DNA of 64,000 bases, from the NCBI GenBank assembly GCA_934157035.1, contig CAKPHG010000002.1:124001-188000 (forward strand), given 5' to 3'. Made by a program: the position numbers and the translations under genes. This DNA is from an uncultured Clostridia bacterium. Its GTDB lineage: Bacteria; Bacillota; Clostridia; TANB77; CAG-508. Positions 7,790 to 15,095 of the stretch are shown here, one piece after another (within the stretch, counting starts at the first letter, position 1; every line of letters starts with the position of its first letter). The notes beneath the pieces were generated by a model that was given only the letters and a program-made list of their open reading frames with translations, searched no databases and was not told the origin of the DNA.

Positions 7790-7811
7790 TTTACCCTTTA
7801 TTTACCCTTTA
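7790..7811. repeat. Two direct repeats of TTTACCCTTTA, period 11
   Basis: Exact tandem copies at 7790-7800 and 7801-7811, just past the 3' end of the right integrase gene. They share TTTACCC and the 11-base period with the repeats on the other side of the tRNA fragment and are candidate arm-type integrase sites. Confidence 0.5.
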
Positions 7812-7831
7812 TCTTGTTTTCTCCATGATTT

Positions 7832-9031
7832 TTAATCCATTTCTAAGTTGTCTAAATAAGCCTCTAATCTATTCATTTGGGATAATTTAACTTGTCCTAA
7901 AATATGGACATAAATATCTGCTGTTGTACTATAACTTGCATGTCCTAAAATTTCTTGTAGGACTCTAAGATCAATTCCTGCCTCTATTGATCTTGTCGCA
8001 AAAGTATGCCTTAATTCGTGAATTCCAACTTTTCTAAAATTATGACTTTCACAAATTGCTTGACAGGTTTTTCTTAAATATTCTGAATTTATAGGATTAT
8101 CACATTTTGTTTTAAATATAAAATCTTCTTCTCTAAATCCTTCTCCTAATTCAGCAACTTCTTCATACTCTTTCATTTTTTGTTCTTTGTATTCTTTAAG
8201 TATTCTTACAACTTTATTCAGCATAGGTACAACTCTATAACTGTTTTCAGTTTTAACATCTGTAACTTTTCTTTCTCTACTTACTTTCTTAAACTCATCA
8301 TCATAAGTTGTTATCTTTTGCACTCCCCTTCTTACATATAGAGTTTTATTTTCAAAATCTACATCTTTCCAAGTAAGTCCACTTAGCTCTCCTGCTCTTA
8401 ATCCAGTATTTACTAGAACTATAAAAGCTACTCCCATTGAATGTTCTTTCATAATTTCTTCAAATACTTTCTGTTCTTCCTTTGTCATAATTTCTAGTTC
8501 TTTTCTTCTCATACTAGGTAGCTTTAATTTTTTTGCAGGATTCATTACCATTAACCTACACATCATAGCATCATCAAAACACATTTTTAAAATGCTATAA
8601 TAATGTCTTAATGATTTAGGGGATTTTCCTTCTTTTTGTAATTCACTAACAAATCTCTGTAAATGATATAATTCAATCTTTTGTAATTTCATATTTCCTA
8701 AGTGTTCTATAATAGCCTTTGACTTTTCAACATAACCTTGAAATGTCCTAGGAGAAACATAAGGTTTTTTATATACTTTCATCCACTCTTTAATCCATTC
8801 ATCAAGAGTAATGTTGTTATTATCAATAAAATAGTTGTCATCTCTCTGCCTTCTTAATTCCTGCATTTTTTCTATAACTATTCTTTGAGTTTTACCATAT
8901 ATTGAGATTTGCTTACTCTTACCATTTACATTAACAGTAACCCTCCCTTCATAGCTGTTACCTCTTTTTCTAATAGTGCCTTCGCCTTTTATTCTTCTTG
9001 AAACTTTATTATCATTACTAACTTTACTCAT
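7832..9031 (-). CDS. int: Tyrosine integrase of the right element
   Basis: A 399-residue recombinase of the Tn916/phage type. The N-terminal arm-binding domain (about residues 15-60, GEGTIRKRGNSYEGRVTV) and core-binding domain (about 70-170) precede a catalytic domain with R212 (TGLRAGEL), H338/R341/H342 (HELRH), H364 (LGHAS) and Y374 (DIYVHI). It starts after GGGAGGAAG. Its 3' end points to the truncated tRNA-fMet copy 100 bases away. An excisionase-like frame lies upstream on the same strand. It differs clearly from the integrase at 6157, so two elements are present. Confidence 0.95.
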   Translation of the reverse strand: MSKVSNDNKVSRRIKGEGTIRKRGNSYEGRVTVNVNGKSKQISIYGKTQRIVIEKMQELRRQRDDNYFIDNNNITLDEWIKEWMKVYKKPYVSPRTFQGYVEKSKAIIEHLGNMKLQKIELYHLQRFVSELQKEGKSPKSLRHYYSILKMCFDDAMMCRLMVMNPAKKLKLPSMRRKELEIMTKEEQKVFEEIMKEHSMGVAFIVLVNTGLRAGELSGLTWKDVDFENKTLYVRRGVQKITTYDDEFKKVSRERKVTDVKTENSYRVVPMLNKVVRILKEYKEQKMKEYEEVAELGEGFREEDFIFKTKCDNPINSEYLRKTCQAICESHNFRKVGIHELRHTFATRSIEAGIDLRVLQEILGHASYSTTADIYVHILGQVKLSQMNRLEAYLDNLEMD

Positions 9032-9127
9032 AATCTTCCTCCCATAAAAAAGGGATTTATAATAATGATAATTTAATATTGTTAATCATCTACTATTATA
9101 AATCCTTAATTATTTCGATACCAAACC

Positions 9128-9346
9128 CTAAACGATAATTCTTCCTGCATTTTTATCAAACCATTCAATCATCTTAGGCTTATTGATTACAATTCTTCTT
9201 TCAAATTTTATACAAGGAAAATCTTTTAATTTTGTTAATTCTGCCATAAGTTGTTTACTAATACCTAAAATTTCTGATGCCTCCTGAATATTTATTCCTA
9301 TTTTTTCAATTTCAACATAGTCTTTTTTTTGTACTCTTTTTTGTGT
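9128..9346 (-). pseudogene. xis: Excisionase-like reading frame without a normal start codon
   Basis: The minus strand contains an open frame ending at a TAG (9128-9130) that translates into a typical excisionase/helix-turn-helix protein (INIQEASEILGISKQLMAEL, then RRIVINKPKMIEWFDKNAG). The frame is open back to about 9346, but it contains no ATG, GTG or TTG before the conserved part, and an eight-A run precedes it. It either uses a rare start codon such as ATT, is reached by slippage on the A-run, or is a decayed gene. It sits between the integrase and a small unknown gene, which is the normal place for xis. Confidence 0.6.
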
Positions 9347-9370
9347 GTACTTTTTTTGCTAGTATTTTTG

Positions 9371-9628
9371 TTAAACTTTTTTATTAGATTCTAATTTATG
9401 TAGCAAGTCTAACCATACTATTTTATCGCACTCGTCTCCATAAGAATATGCTTCTTTTATATCTCTTATCATAACATTTCTATCTTTTTCTGATAACAAA
9501 GTCAAATTTTTATTTATGACTTCACAAACCCATTCTACAATATATGTTCTCCTACCTAAAGCATATCTCTCAGCTGTTACTAATATCATTGATAAATCTT
9601 CTTTATTTCCATTAAATACTATATTCAT
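9371..9628 (-). CDS. Small unknown element protein
   Basis: An 85-residue protein, mostly helical and acidic, with a good ribosome site (GAAGGTG before ATG at 9628). The core (MILVTAERYALGRRTYIVEWV) resembles small proteins common in phages and integrative elements of Firmicutes, of unknown function. It ends 25 bases before the excisionase-like frame and may be co-transcribed with it and the integrase. Confidence 0.65.
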   Translation of the reverse strand: MNIVFNGNKEDLSMILVTAERYALGRRTYIVEWVCEVINKNLTLLSEKDRNVMIRDIKEAYSYGDECDKIVWLDLLHKLESNKKV

Positions 9629-9638
9629 TTAATCACCT

Positions 9639-10346
9639 TCATTTTAACCATTTTATTTTTTCTTTACGATCTAATATTTCATTTACATTAAAAGTAATGT
9701 GTTTCCAATTAAATTTTAATATATCTTTAAATAATTGTTTTACATATTTGCTTATCCAATGTTTTTCATGGCTAATATCTTCAAGCCTATCTAATTTATT
9801 AAATACTATATCCCAATCTATATCTCGTTTAGTATCAATTTTATAAAACACTTCTCCATCACATCTTTCAAATAAAATTAAGTGTTTTACAACATATTTT
9901 GATGCTGGTGTATAATCCCAACCTTTACCTATAGCACTTCCAACAATAACACAGTATTTATCTTCCTTATAATCTATTTCATAAAAGAAATATCCTGTTT
10001 GATATCCTAAATTATAACCTCTAATATATAATTTCTCTTTTGGGGATTTATAATATTTTTTTATTATTTCTAATTCTTTGCATTCTCCATTTGGATAATA
10101 TATTTTTGGATTATATGTTTTGTAAAAAGCTATACAAAATTCTTCTAAATTTATTACTGCATGTCCACTAATTGTTTTTATTTCTTCCTTTTTATCCGAC
10201 TTTTCATTTACTTCTTTAATAAGATTTTCATACCAATTATCAAAAATAAATTTTCCATCAATTATCTTATAAGATATATCAGCACAATCATCAGTAATGT
10301 TTTCTCCATTTTTCCATATATAAGCCCCATAATCACTATATGCCAT
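9639..10346 (-). CDS. Unknown 235-residue protein
   Basis: Not recognised. A soluble protein, rich in Tyr, Lys and Ile, without membrane segments or signal peptide. The start after GGAGGAAAGAGAAG is good. It overlaps the end of the metallophosphoesterase gene by 11 bases, so the two are translationally linked, and it is followed after 10 bases by the small protein at 9371. The pairing with a phosphoesterase suggests a shared function, but nothing in the sequence says which. Confidence 0.65.
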   Translation of the reverse strand: MAYSDYGAYIWKNGENITDDCADISYKIIDGKFIFDNWYENLIKEVNEKSDKKEEIKTISGHAVINLEEFCIAFYKTYNPKIYYPNGECKELEIIKKYYKSPKEKLYIRGYNLGYQTGYFFYEIDYKEDKYCVIVGSAIGKGWDYTPASKYVVKHLILFERCDGEVFYKIDTKRDIDWDIVFNKLDRLEDISHEKHWISKYVKQLFKDILKFNWKHITFNVNEILDRKEKIKWLK

Positions 10347-10932
10347 CTTCTCTTTCCTCCAATCGTTTTAATAATTCTTCTAAACTAATTGGCTTAAAAT
10401 CTATGACATCTACTGAAACATTAAAATGTAATTTATCTGAATATAATTTTTCAGGATATTCCATCTCATTTGTTTCAGGATTTATTTTATGCAATGGATT
10501 ATTATGGATATGTCCGTGTACATTTACATATCCATCAGGAATTTCTGTATCTTTTAATGGTTTATGAGATAATAATAATTTTTCTTTATTTAATTTTAAT
10601 GGATTTTCAGGTATTATGCCAAATCCAACATTTCTAAAAAATTCATTTGATTTTTTATCGTGATTTCCTTTAACTAAAATCTTTTTTCCTTTTAATTTTG
10701 GTATCAATTCTCTCATTTCACTTTCGCTTGTTAATGCTACATCTCCTAAATGAAAAATAGTATCAAAATCAGTAACAGTATTATTCCAATTCTCAATAAA
10801 AACTTTATTCATTTCATCAGATATTTTCTTATATTCACCTTTTTTTACAACATTTTTAACTAAATGCTGATCAAAATACTCATAAAAATCTGTAGTGTAT
10901 TCATTAAAAAATCCTTCGCCTAATTCCTCCAT
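10336..10932 (-). CDS. Calcineurin-like metallophosphoesterase
   Basis: A 198-residue enzyme of the calcineurin-like phosphoesterase superfamily, YfcE/MJ0936-like in size. Metal-ligand motifs present are FHLGDVA (GD-x), GNHDKK (GNHD), LLSHKPL (SH) and NVHGHIHNNPL (GHxH). The usual first DxH motif is less clear; the protein begins with about 60 residues that hold YFDQHLVKN. It probably hydrolyses a phosphomonoester or phosphodiester with two metal ions; substrate unknown. It starts after GGAGGGGG and overlaps the next gene by 11 bases. Confidence 0.85.
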   Translation of the reverse strand: MEELGEGFFNEYTTDFYEYFDQHLVKNVVKKGEYKKISDEMNKVFIENWNNTVTDFDTIFHLGDVALTSESEMRELIPKLKGKKILVKGNHDKKSNEFFRNVGFGIIPENPLKLNKEKLLLSHKPLKDTEIPDGYVNVHGHIHNNPLHKINPETNEMEYPEKLYSDKLHFNVSVDVIDFKPISLEELLKRLEEREDGI

Positions 10933-11018
10933 TTTTTCCCCCTCCTTACCATTTTTTAATTATATAAAATAAGAAAAAACAATCCCAAACCTTTTTAGAA
11001 AAATTTTCAAAAAAAATA

Positions 11019-11060
11019 GAGGGATTTTTGAGAAAATTAAATAATTCTCAAAAATTCCTC
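11019..11060. repeat. Long near-perfect hairpin in the 10933-11242 gap
   Basis: GAGGGATTTTTGAGAA (11019-11034) pairs with TTCTCAAAAATTCCTC (11045-11060), 15 of 16 positions. It lies upstream of the metallophosphoesterase gene and has no obvious T-run on either side, so it may be a regulatory hairpin rather than a simple terminator. The rest of this 310-base gap shows no gene. Confidence 0.45.
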
Positions 11061-11137
11061 ATAACTTTTTAGTAATCAACATTTAAATTAAAATCTCTTT
11101 ATTCCAGCATTATCAACAGTTTTCCTAATAAAATAAT

Positions 11138-11183
11138 AAGTGTGAAAATGGACTTTTATGCTTAAAAGTCATTTTTCACACTT
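11138..11183 (-). terminator. Probable terminator, about 20-bp stem
   Basis: AAGTGTGAAAA plus ACTTTTA (11138-11158) pairs with its complement at 11163-11183, with only a small bulge. It lies downstream of the Sm-like gene on the minus strand and is followed there by T/A-rich sequence. Confidence 0.5.
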
Positions 11184-11196
11184 TTATAATTTGTGC

Positions 11197-11218
11197 ACAA
11201 TACCAAAATCTTGTTAAC
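11197..11218. repeat. 22-bp direct repeat, copy 1
   Basis: The 22 bases here are identical to 12841-12862. They begin ACAATACCAAAA and end TTGTTAAC. Here the repeat runs into the palindrome CTTGTTAACAAG (11210-11221). Both copies lie in gaps downstream of minus-strand genes of the right element. Confidence 0.7.
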
Positions 11219-11242
11219 AAGTTGAAACCTCATATTTTCATA

Positions 11243-11572
11243 TTACTTTTGGTATTTTTCTGGTGCTATTGATATATCTCTTATCATGTCACCATTAATT
11301 AAACGAACCTTATTCTTTTCTTCAACTTTTATCCAATTATCTTCTACTGCTACTATTTTTCCTTGCACACCAAAAGATTCATTAAATAATATAATTGTGC
11401 ATACTTTTCCAATAAACTCTTTCATTAATTCTTGTGGCATTTTTCTTTTCCTTCCTTTCTTTTTTCTATTCATTATTCCTAAATATAATTTATTACTTCG
11501 TGGTATTATTATACAACAAATAATTATTATCATAAACCAAATATACCAATAATTTATTTTTACCACCTCCAT
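11243..11572 (-). CDS. Small Sm-like (DUF6897-like) protein, possible membrane-anchored long form
   Basis: The C-terminal 65 residues (from MPQELMKEFIGKV, ATG at 11440) resemble the small beta-barrel proteins called DUF6897 in Clostridia (KVCTI, GKIVAVEDNWIKV, LINGDMI), an Sm-like fold by appearance. That ATG is preceded by AAGGAAGGAAAAG, so a short cytoplasmic form is likely. The same frame is open upstream to an ATG at 11572 and would add a membrane helix (YIWFMIIIICCIII) and a Lys/Arg-rich linker. Which form is made cannot be decided from sequence. The gene is single, with a hairpin on each side. Confidence 0.7.
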   Translation of the reverse strand: MEVVKINYWYIWFMIIIICCIIIPRSNKLYLGIMNRKKKGRKRKMPQELMKEFIGKVCTIILFNESFGVQGKIVAVEDNWIKVEEKNKVRLINGDMIRDISIAPEKYQK

Positions 11573-11608
11573 TGTTAATTAATAAATTATTACCAAAAAT
11601 TATACAAT

Positions 11609-11645
11609 AAAAGACTGACAATTTCAACTATTTATCAGTCTTATT
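11609..11645 (-). terminator. Terminator after the XRE membrane regulator
   Basis: AAGACTGA (11611-11618) pairs with TCAGTCTT (11635-11642). On the minus strand the hairpin is followed by TTTTATTG. It lies 60 bases after the stop codon of the gene at 11701. Confidence 0.6.
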
Positions 11646-11700
11646 CGTTTATTAATTATACGGAATATCAAAATATTCTATACTAATTTTATTATTTCTA

Positions 11701-12603
11701 TTACATATTATCTTTTTTTAATATAGTTCCAACTATACCGCACAATATTCCACCAACTGGATATACTACCCAATTTATGTACCACATATTTAAAGTAAAT
11801 CCCCATACCAAGAAAATAATTGTTGTTATTAACATTATAACTCCGCATATTCTTCCAATTTTGTTTTCTACTCTTTTGTATTCTTCCGTATTTTCATTAT
11901 TGTATTTTTCTATATCAAATTTTTCCTTCATTTTTCCAGAATATATAATAAGTAAAACTCCAATTGTAACAAAATACATTAAAGTAGCAACTGGTATAGT
12001 ACTTTCTTCTCCAAATGTTTTCAACCCTAATAATAACATCATTATTACTACACCTAAAAGTATAATAGAAATTCCAATTGCAAGATTTTTTGTATATTTA
12101 GAATTACCTTCTTCTACCTCATCTTCTGAATATACATTTGCAATTTTAGGATTTTTCTTTTTGAAATTTTCTATCTTTGTACCATGTATTATAAATAATG
12201 GTACTGCAAATATTACTCCTGTTAATACTGCAATAACCCCAATTAAAGCGTATTGTTCTTCTGCTTGTTCATTAGAGGCAAATCCTAATATAGTTAGCAT
12301 GATAGATACTCCTAATAAAATCAATGCAACGCCTAATGAAATTCCTTTTGCTGCTTTCGTCATCATTAAATCATAATTGTTTTTTTCTGACTTAATATCA
12401 TTTGAAATTTTACCTTTTACTAATTGATCCATACTACAATTAAATATTTCACATATAGAAATAATTTTTTCCGTTTCTGGATAACCATTTCCACTTTCCC
12501 ATTTTGAGACAGCCTGTCTTGATACATTTAACTTTTCAGCTAGTTCCTCCTGTGACATATTTTTAATTTTTCTTAAATTTTGTAAGTTTTCTGATAAACT
12601 CAT
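11701..12603 (-). CDS. XRE-family regulator with C-terminal membrane domain
   Basis: A 300-residue protein. The N-terminal 65 residues are a helix-turn-helix of the XRE/Cro type (LRKIKNMSQEELAEKLNVSRQAVSKWESG). The rest has about six hydrophobic helices in three pairs, the common architecture of Firmicute XRE proteins that sit in the membrane. I use the ATG at 12603, preceded by AGGAGGTGCATAAAA; the open frame extends to 12645 without support. It probably represses its own promoter through the TTGCAACT sites upstream. The signal it senses is unknown. Confidence 0.85.
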   Translation of the reverse strand: MSLSENLQNLRKIKNMSQEELAEKLNVSRQAVSKWESGNGYPETEKIISICEIFNCSMDQLVKGKISNDIKSEKNNYDLMMTKAAKGISLGVALILLGVSIMLTILGFASNEQAEEQYALIGVIAVLTGVIFAVPLFIIHGTKIENFKKKNPKIANVYSEDEVEEGNSKYTKNLAIGISIILLGVVIMMLLLGLKTFGEESTIPVATLMYFVTIGVLLIIYSGKMKEKFDIEKYNNENTEEYKRVENKIGRICGVIMLITTIIFLVWGFTLNMWYINWVVYPVGGILCGIVGTILKKDNM

Positions 12604-12665
12604 TTTTATGCACCTCCTATAATCCATTTTATAGTTGCGGTGCATATTTTTCTACCAACTTACAT

Positions 12666-12702
12666 TTGCAACTTAAAATTTCTTTGCAACTTTGAGTTGC
12701 AA
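12666..12702. promoter_or_regulatory. Operator-like palindrome TTGCAACT-TTG-AGTTGCAA plus half site
   Basis: A perfect inverted repeat with 8-bp arms (12684-12691 and 12695-12702) and a further half site TTGCAACTTA (12666-12675) lie upstream of the XRE regulator. This is the expected form of an autoregulatory operator. The rest of the 12604-12915 gap holds a terminator and a 22-bp repeat but no gene. Confidence 0.55.
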
Positions 12703-12792
12703 TAAGCTATTTTGTAATATTTTATTAACATTAACTAAACTATATATTATTTTTACGCAATATTACAATCTGTTATACAAATTATATAATAA

Positions 12793-12824
12793 AAGACTAA
12801 TAATGGCAACTCATCATTAGTCCT
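12793..12824 (-). terminator. Terminator after the HEPN-like gene
   Basis: GACTAAT (12795-12801) pairs with ATTAGTC (12816-12822); on the minus strand it is followed by TTTTATTAT. It resembles the terminator at 11609. Confidence 0.5.
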
Positions 12825-12840
12825 ATTTGTTTTTTTGTTT

Positions 12841-12862
12841 ACAATACCAAAATCTTGTTAAC
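12841..12862. repeat. 22-bp direct repeat, copy 2
   Basis: Identical to 11197-11218. It is located 50 bases downstream of the HEPN-like gene and ends with GTTAAC. Confidence 0.7.
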
Positions 12863-12915
12863 TTCTCGATAACTTGTAATTTATTGATATGCACAAAAGC
12901 TTTTACGTTATCATT

Positions 12916-13578
12916 TTATATTTCATCATCTAAATCTGCAAAATGTATTAACTTTAATATAATTAATGCAAAATTATAAGATAACCATTGTATATCCAAA
13001 CGATTGCCTGCAAAATATGTATTTTCGTTATACTCTGGGAATCTAAAATACTCAACATTACCCCCTTCAATATAATTACAGAACTTTTCACAAAATAAAT
13101 TCACATCATCCATATACTTATCATTAATATCATATACCGAATATAAAAAATCAGATAATTCTTCTAAATCATGTGTTTTAAATATTTTTCCAGTTTTCTT
13201 TAATAATAAATATTTTAATCCAAGTTCTACTGCATGTCTAGCAACATAAATTGTAATTATTGAATTTGGTAATAGAGTTATAAGTTTATCAAATCCATAT
13301 ATATATTCTAACCAATAATATTTCCATAATAATATTCTATCTTCTTTTTTAAAATTTTTTTCTGTACCATTGAATACATTTATATATTTCATAACATCTT
13401 CAATTTTTTCTACAGATGATAAACTAGTCTTTCTAGAATTTTTAGCTAAATACTTACTATCAACCTCATTAAATATTGGTGATTTATCATAATTTATATG
13501 AGCTACTGCAAAAGTTCCATCAAGTTGTAAACCATCTTTATAACTTAATTCATTTTCAAATGTCTTAAAAATATTCAT
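12916..13578 (-). CDS. HEPN-like protein of unknown function
   Basis: About 220 residues. The C-terminal half has the pattern of a HEPN domain (RHAVELGLKYLL, then KTHDLEELSDFL), a helical fold that in many family members is an RNase or nucleotide-binding module. No clear R-x4-6-H catalytic motif is visible at its end, so activity is uncertain. I prefer the ATG at 13578, which has GGAG about 12 bases upstream; the frame is open to an ATG at 13596. It is the last gene of a three-gene set with a TfoX-N protein and a membrane protein (gaps of a few bases to 24 bases). Confidence 0.65.
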   Translation of the reverse strand: MNIFKTFENELSYKDGLQLDGTFAVAHINYDKSPIFNEVDSKYLAKNSRKTSLSSVEKIEDVMKYINVFNGTEKNFKKEDRILLWKYYWLEYIYGFDKLITLLPNSIITIYVARHAVELGLKYLLLKKTGKIFKTHDLEELSDFLYSVYDINDKYMDDVNLFCEKFCNYIEGGNVEYFRFPEYNENTYFAGNRLDIQWLSYNFALIILKLIHFADLDDEI

Positions 13579-13602
13579 TTTAAATATCATCTCCACAAAT
13601 TA

Positions 13603-13902
13603 CTATTTTTTGTTTGGTAATCCCTTACAAGTTTCAATTACTATTTCTTTTAATAATTCTTTATTATCTACATCATCTACTAAATACATAGGTTTTGCTG
13701 TTTCATAAGGTATTTGTTCTTGCATACTATATTTTTTATTAGTATCAACTATTTTAACAAGTAATCTATTATCATAAATTCCACCAAATAAAACATTATT
13801 ATAATACAATAAGAATTCTCCCATCATTGCTTTGCAAGTTATATTATCTAATAAATCTAATTGTTCCAATATAAAATCCTTATATTCTTTTGATGTTGCC
13901 AT
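13603..13902 (-). CDS. TfoX/Sxy N-terminal domain protein
   Basis: A 99-residue protein matching the TfoX N-terminal domain (KAMMGEFLLYYNNVLFGGIYDNRLLVKI, with the typical MxGE and the PM-x2-V-D end). In proteobacteria the domain occurs in competence regulators; in Firmicutes stand-alone forms are of unknown function. It lies 2 bases after the membrane-protein gene, so the two are in one operon. Confidence 0.88.
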   Translation of the reverse strand: MATSKEYKDFILEQLDLLDNITCKAMMGEFLLYYNNVLFGGIYDNRLLVKIVDTNKKYSMQEQIPYETAKPMYLVDDVDNKELLKEIVIETCKGLPNKK

Positions 13903-13904
13903 AA

Positions 13905-14396
13905 TTAAACCTCACTTTTATTTTGTAATTCAGCTTCTTTTTTATGATTTAAGTGTATTCCAATATGTCCTATTCCTAATATTATTGTTGATACAATAAG
14001 AAATACATTTTTACCATATATGCCTAGCAATAGAAATGCTAATACTGGTAATGTTGCTCCTGCTACTGGAACACCTAATATACTACTATATTGATCTTTC
14101 ATTGTTTTATTACTTTTAAAATACCTTATCCAATATATCTCATATAATATCATTAAAAGAAATGCTACAAGTAAAATTATAGACCAATTCGAGATATTAT
14201 TTATATTAAAATCTGTAAATATCAATGCTAAACAAGTATTTCCTACTTCTCCAATTCTTTCTAATACTAATAATATTTTATTTTCATTTTTTTCATATTT
14301 CTCATAATCTTTTGGCTTATTTTTACTCCATATTATATTTGGAATCATAAGCATTAACAAAAATATTAAACCTATATATGAAAATCCAAAATTCAT
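13905..14396 (-). CDS. Small integral membrane protein
   Basis: About 163 residues with four or five hydrophobic helices (IGLIFLLMLMIPNII, WSIILLVAFLLMILYEIYWI, LPVLAFLLLGIYG, FLIVSTIILGIGHIGIHL). I use the ATG at 14396, nine bases after AGGAG; an ATG at 14405 directly abuts that site. Not a recognised family. Two GTTAAC-containing sites (14426-14436 and 14450-14455) lie upstream and may control this operon. Confidence 0.7.
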   Translation of the reverse strand: MNFGFSYIGLIFLLMLMIPNIIWSKNKPKDYEKYEKNENKILLVLERIGEVGNTCLALIFTDFNINNISNWSIILLVAFLLMILYEIYWIRYFKSNKTMKDQYSSILGVPVAGATLPVLAFLLLGIYGKNVFLIVSTIILGIGHIGIHLNHKKEAELQNKSEV

Positions 14397-14550
14397 TTTT
14401 AACATCTCCTGTATTTTTTATCTAACTTGTTAACAATATTACTTATTTTGTTAACATCTTAGGTCTTGTTTTTCTCAAATAGTATATCATATTTTGTAAT
14501 AATTAACTAGAGAACATGCTTTTAGTTATTAAATTATTAAAAGTTGCTAA

Positions 14551-14760
14551 AATACCAACTTCAAAATAAATATCATTTATATAAAAGGTATTGATGAAAG
14601 ATGTAATCACATAGTAAATATAACAGTTAGAGAAATGGCTAAAGAAAATAATGTTAATGAAGAACTAAAAAGAATGGATCAGCTAAAATGGGTTGGATTA
14701 ATGAACAACTTTAAAAATGTTGCTGAAGAAATTATTTTTAATGAAATTATATATGTGTAG
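14551..14760 (+). pseudogene. C-terminal remnant of a TnpV transposon protein
   Basis: The plus strand holds an open frame without an early start codon that ends at a TAG (14758-14760). Its last 45 residues (VREMAKENNVNEELKRMDQL, then KWVGLMNNFKNVAEEI and NEIIY) match the C-terminus of TnpV, a small protein carried by many clostridial transposons. About half of the protein is missing upstream. It indicates a past insertion of another mobile element into this one. Its position on the opposite strand to all neighbours fits a foreign fragment. Confidence 0.65.
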
Positions 14761-14772
14761 GAGGAATTAAAT

Positions 14773-15069
14773 ATGATAAATTTTAGAGAAGTAAATAAAA
14801 ATGATATATTAAAAGAATGGTTAGAATTTAGAGAGGAAACTGCTTTTTGTGAAATGACTCCACAAGATAAAAAATATTGCATCTATTTTGAAGAAATAGC
14901 AGAGAAGATACTTAAAAATGTACCTAATAACAATAAGAAATATGTTCAAAAGCAACTAGATCAGCTTGATAAAAACTTTATGGATTACTTATACTACTGG
15001 AATGAAAAATATTATAGAAATGGATTTGTAGATGGAGGTCAGCTGGTTATGGGTTGTTTTGAGGAATAG
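14773..15069 (+). CDS. Small unknown protein next to the TnpV remnant
   Basis: A 98-residue helical protein with aromatic-rich C-terminus (FMDYLYYWNEKYYRNGFVDGGQL). It has an excellent ribosome site (TAGGAGGAATTAAAT) and begins 12 bases after the TnpV stop codon, so the two were probably one operon of an inserted transposon. I recall similar small proteins beside TnpV in clostridial elements, function unknown. Confidence 0.65.
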   Translation: MINFREVNKNDILKEWLEFREETAFCEMTPQDKKYCIYFEEIAEKILKNVPNNNKKYVQKQLDQLDKNFMDYLYYWNEKYYRNGFVDGGQLVMGCFEE

Positions 15070-15072
15070 CTA

Positions 15073-15095
15073 AAGGCGAGATTAATTCTCGCCTT
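15073..15095. terminator. Terminator between convergent genes
   Basis: AAGGCGAG (15073-15080) and CTCGCCTT (15088-15095) form a GC-rich stem with a 7-base loop, followed on the plus strand by AAATTTTTATTTTTTT. The stem overlaps the stop codon of the convergent gene at 15094. Confidence 0.8.

Noticed and set aside
7678..7890. Plus-strand frame running through the tRNA copy and the end of the right integrase.
   Set aside because: It reads antisense to a tRNA piece and a firm integrase gene, without a ribosome site.
14679..14882. Minus-strand frame over the TnpV remnant and the following small gene.
   Set aside because: It is the complement of better-supported plus-strand coding sequence and has no ribosome site.
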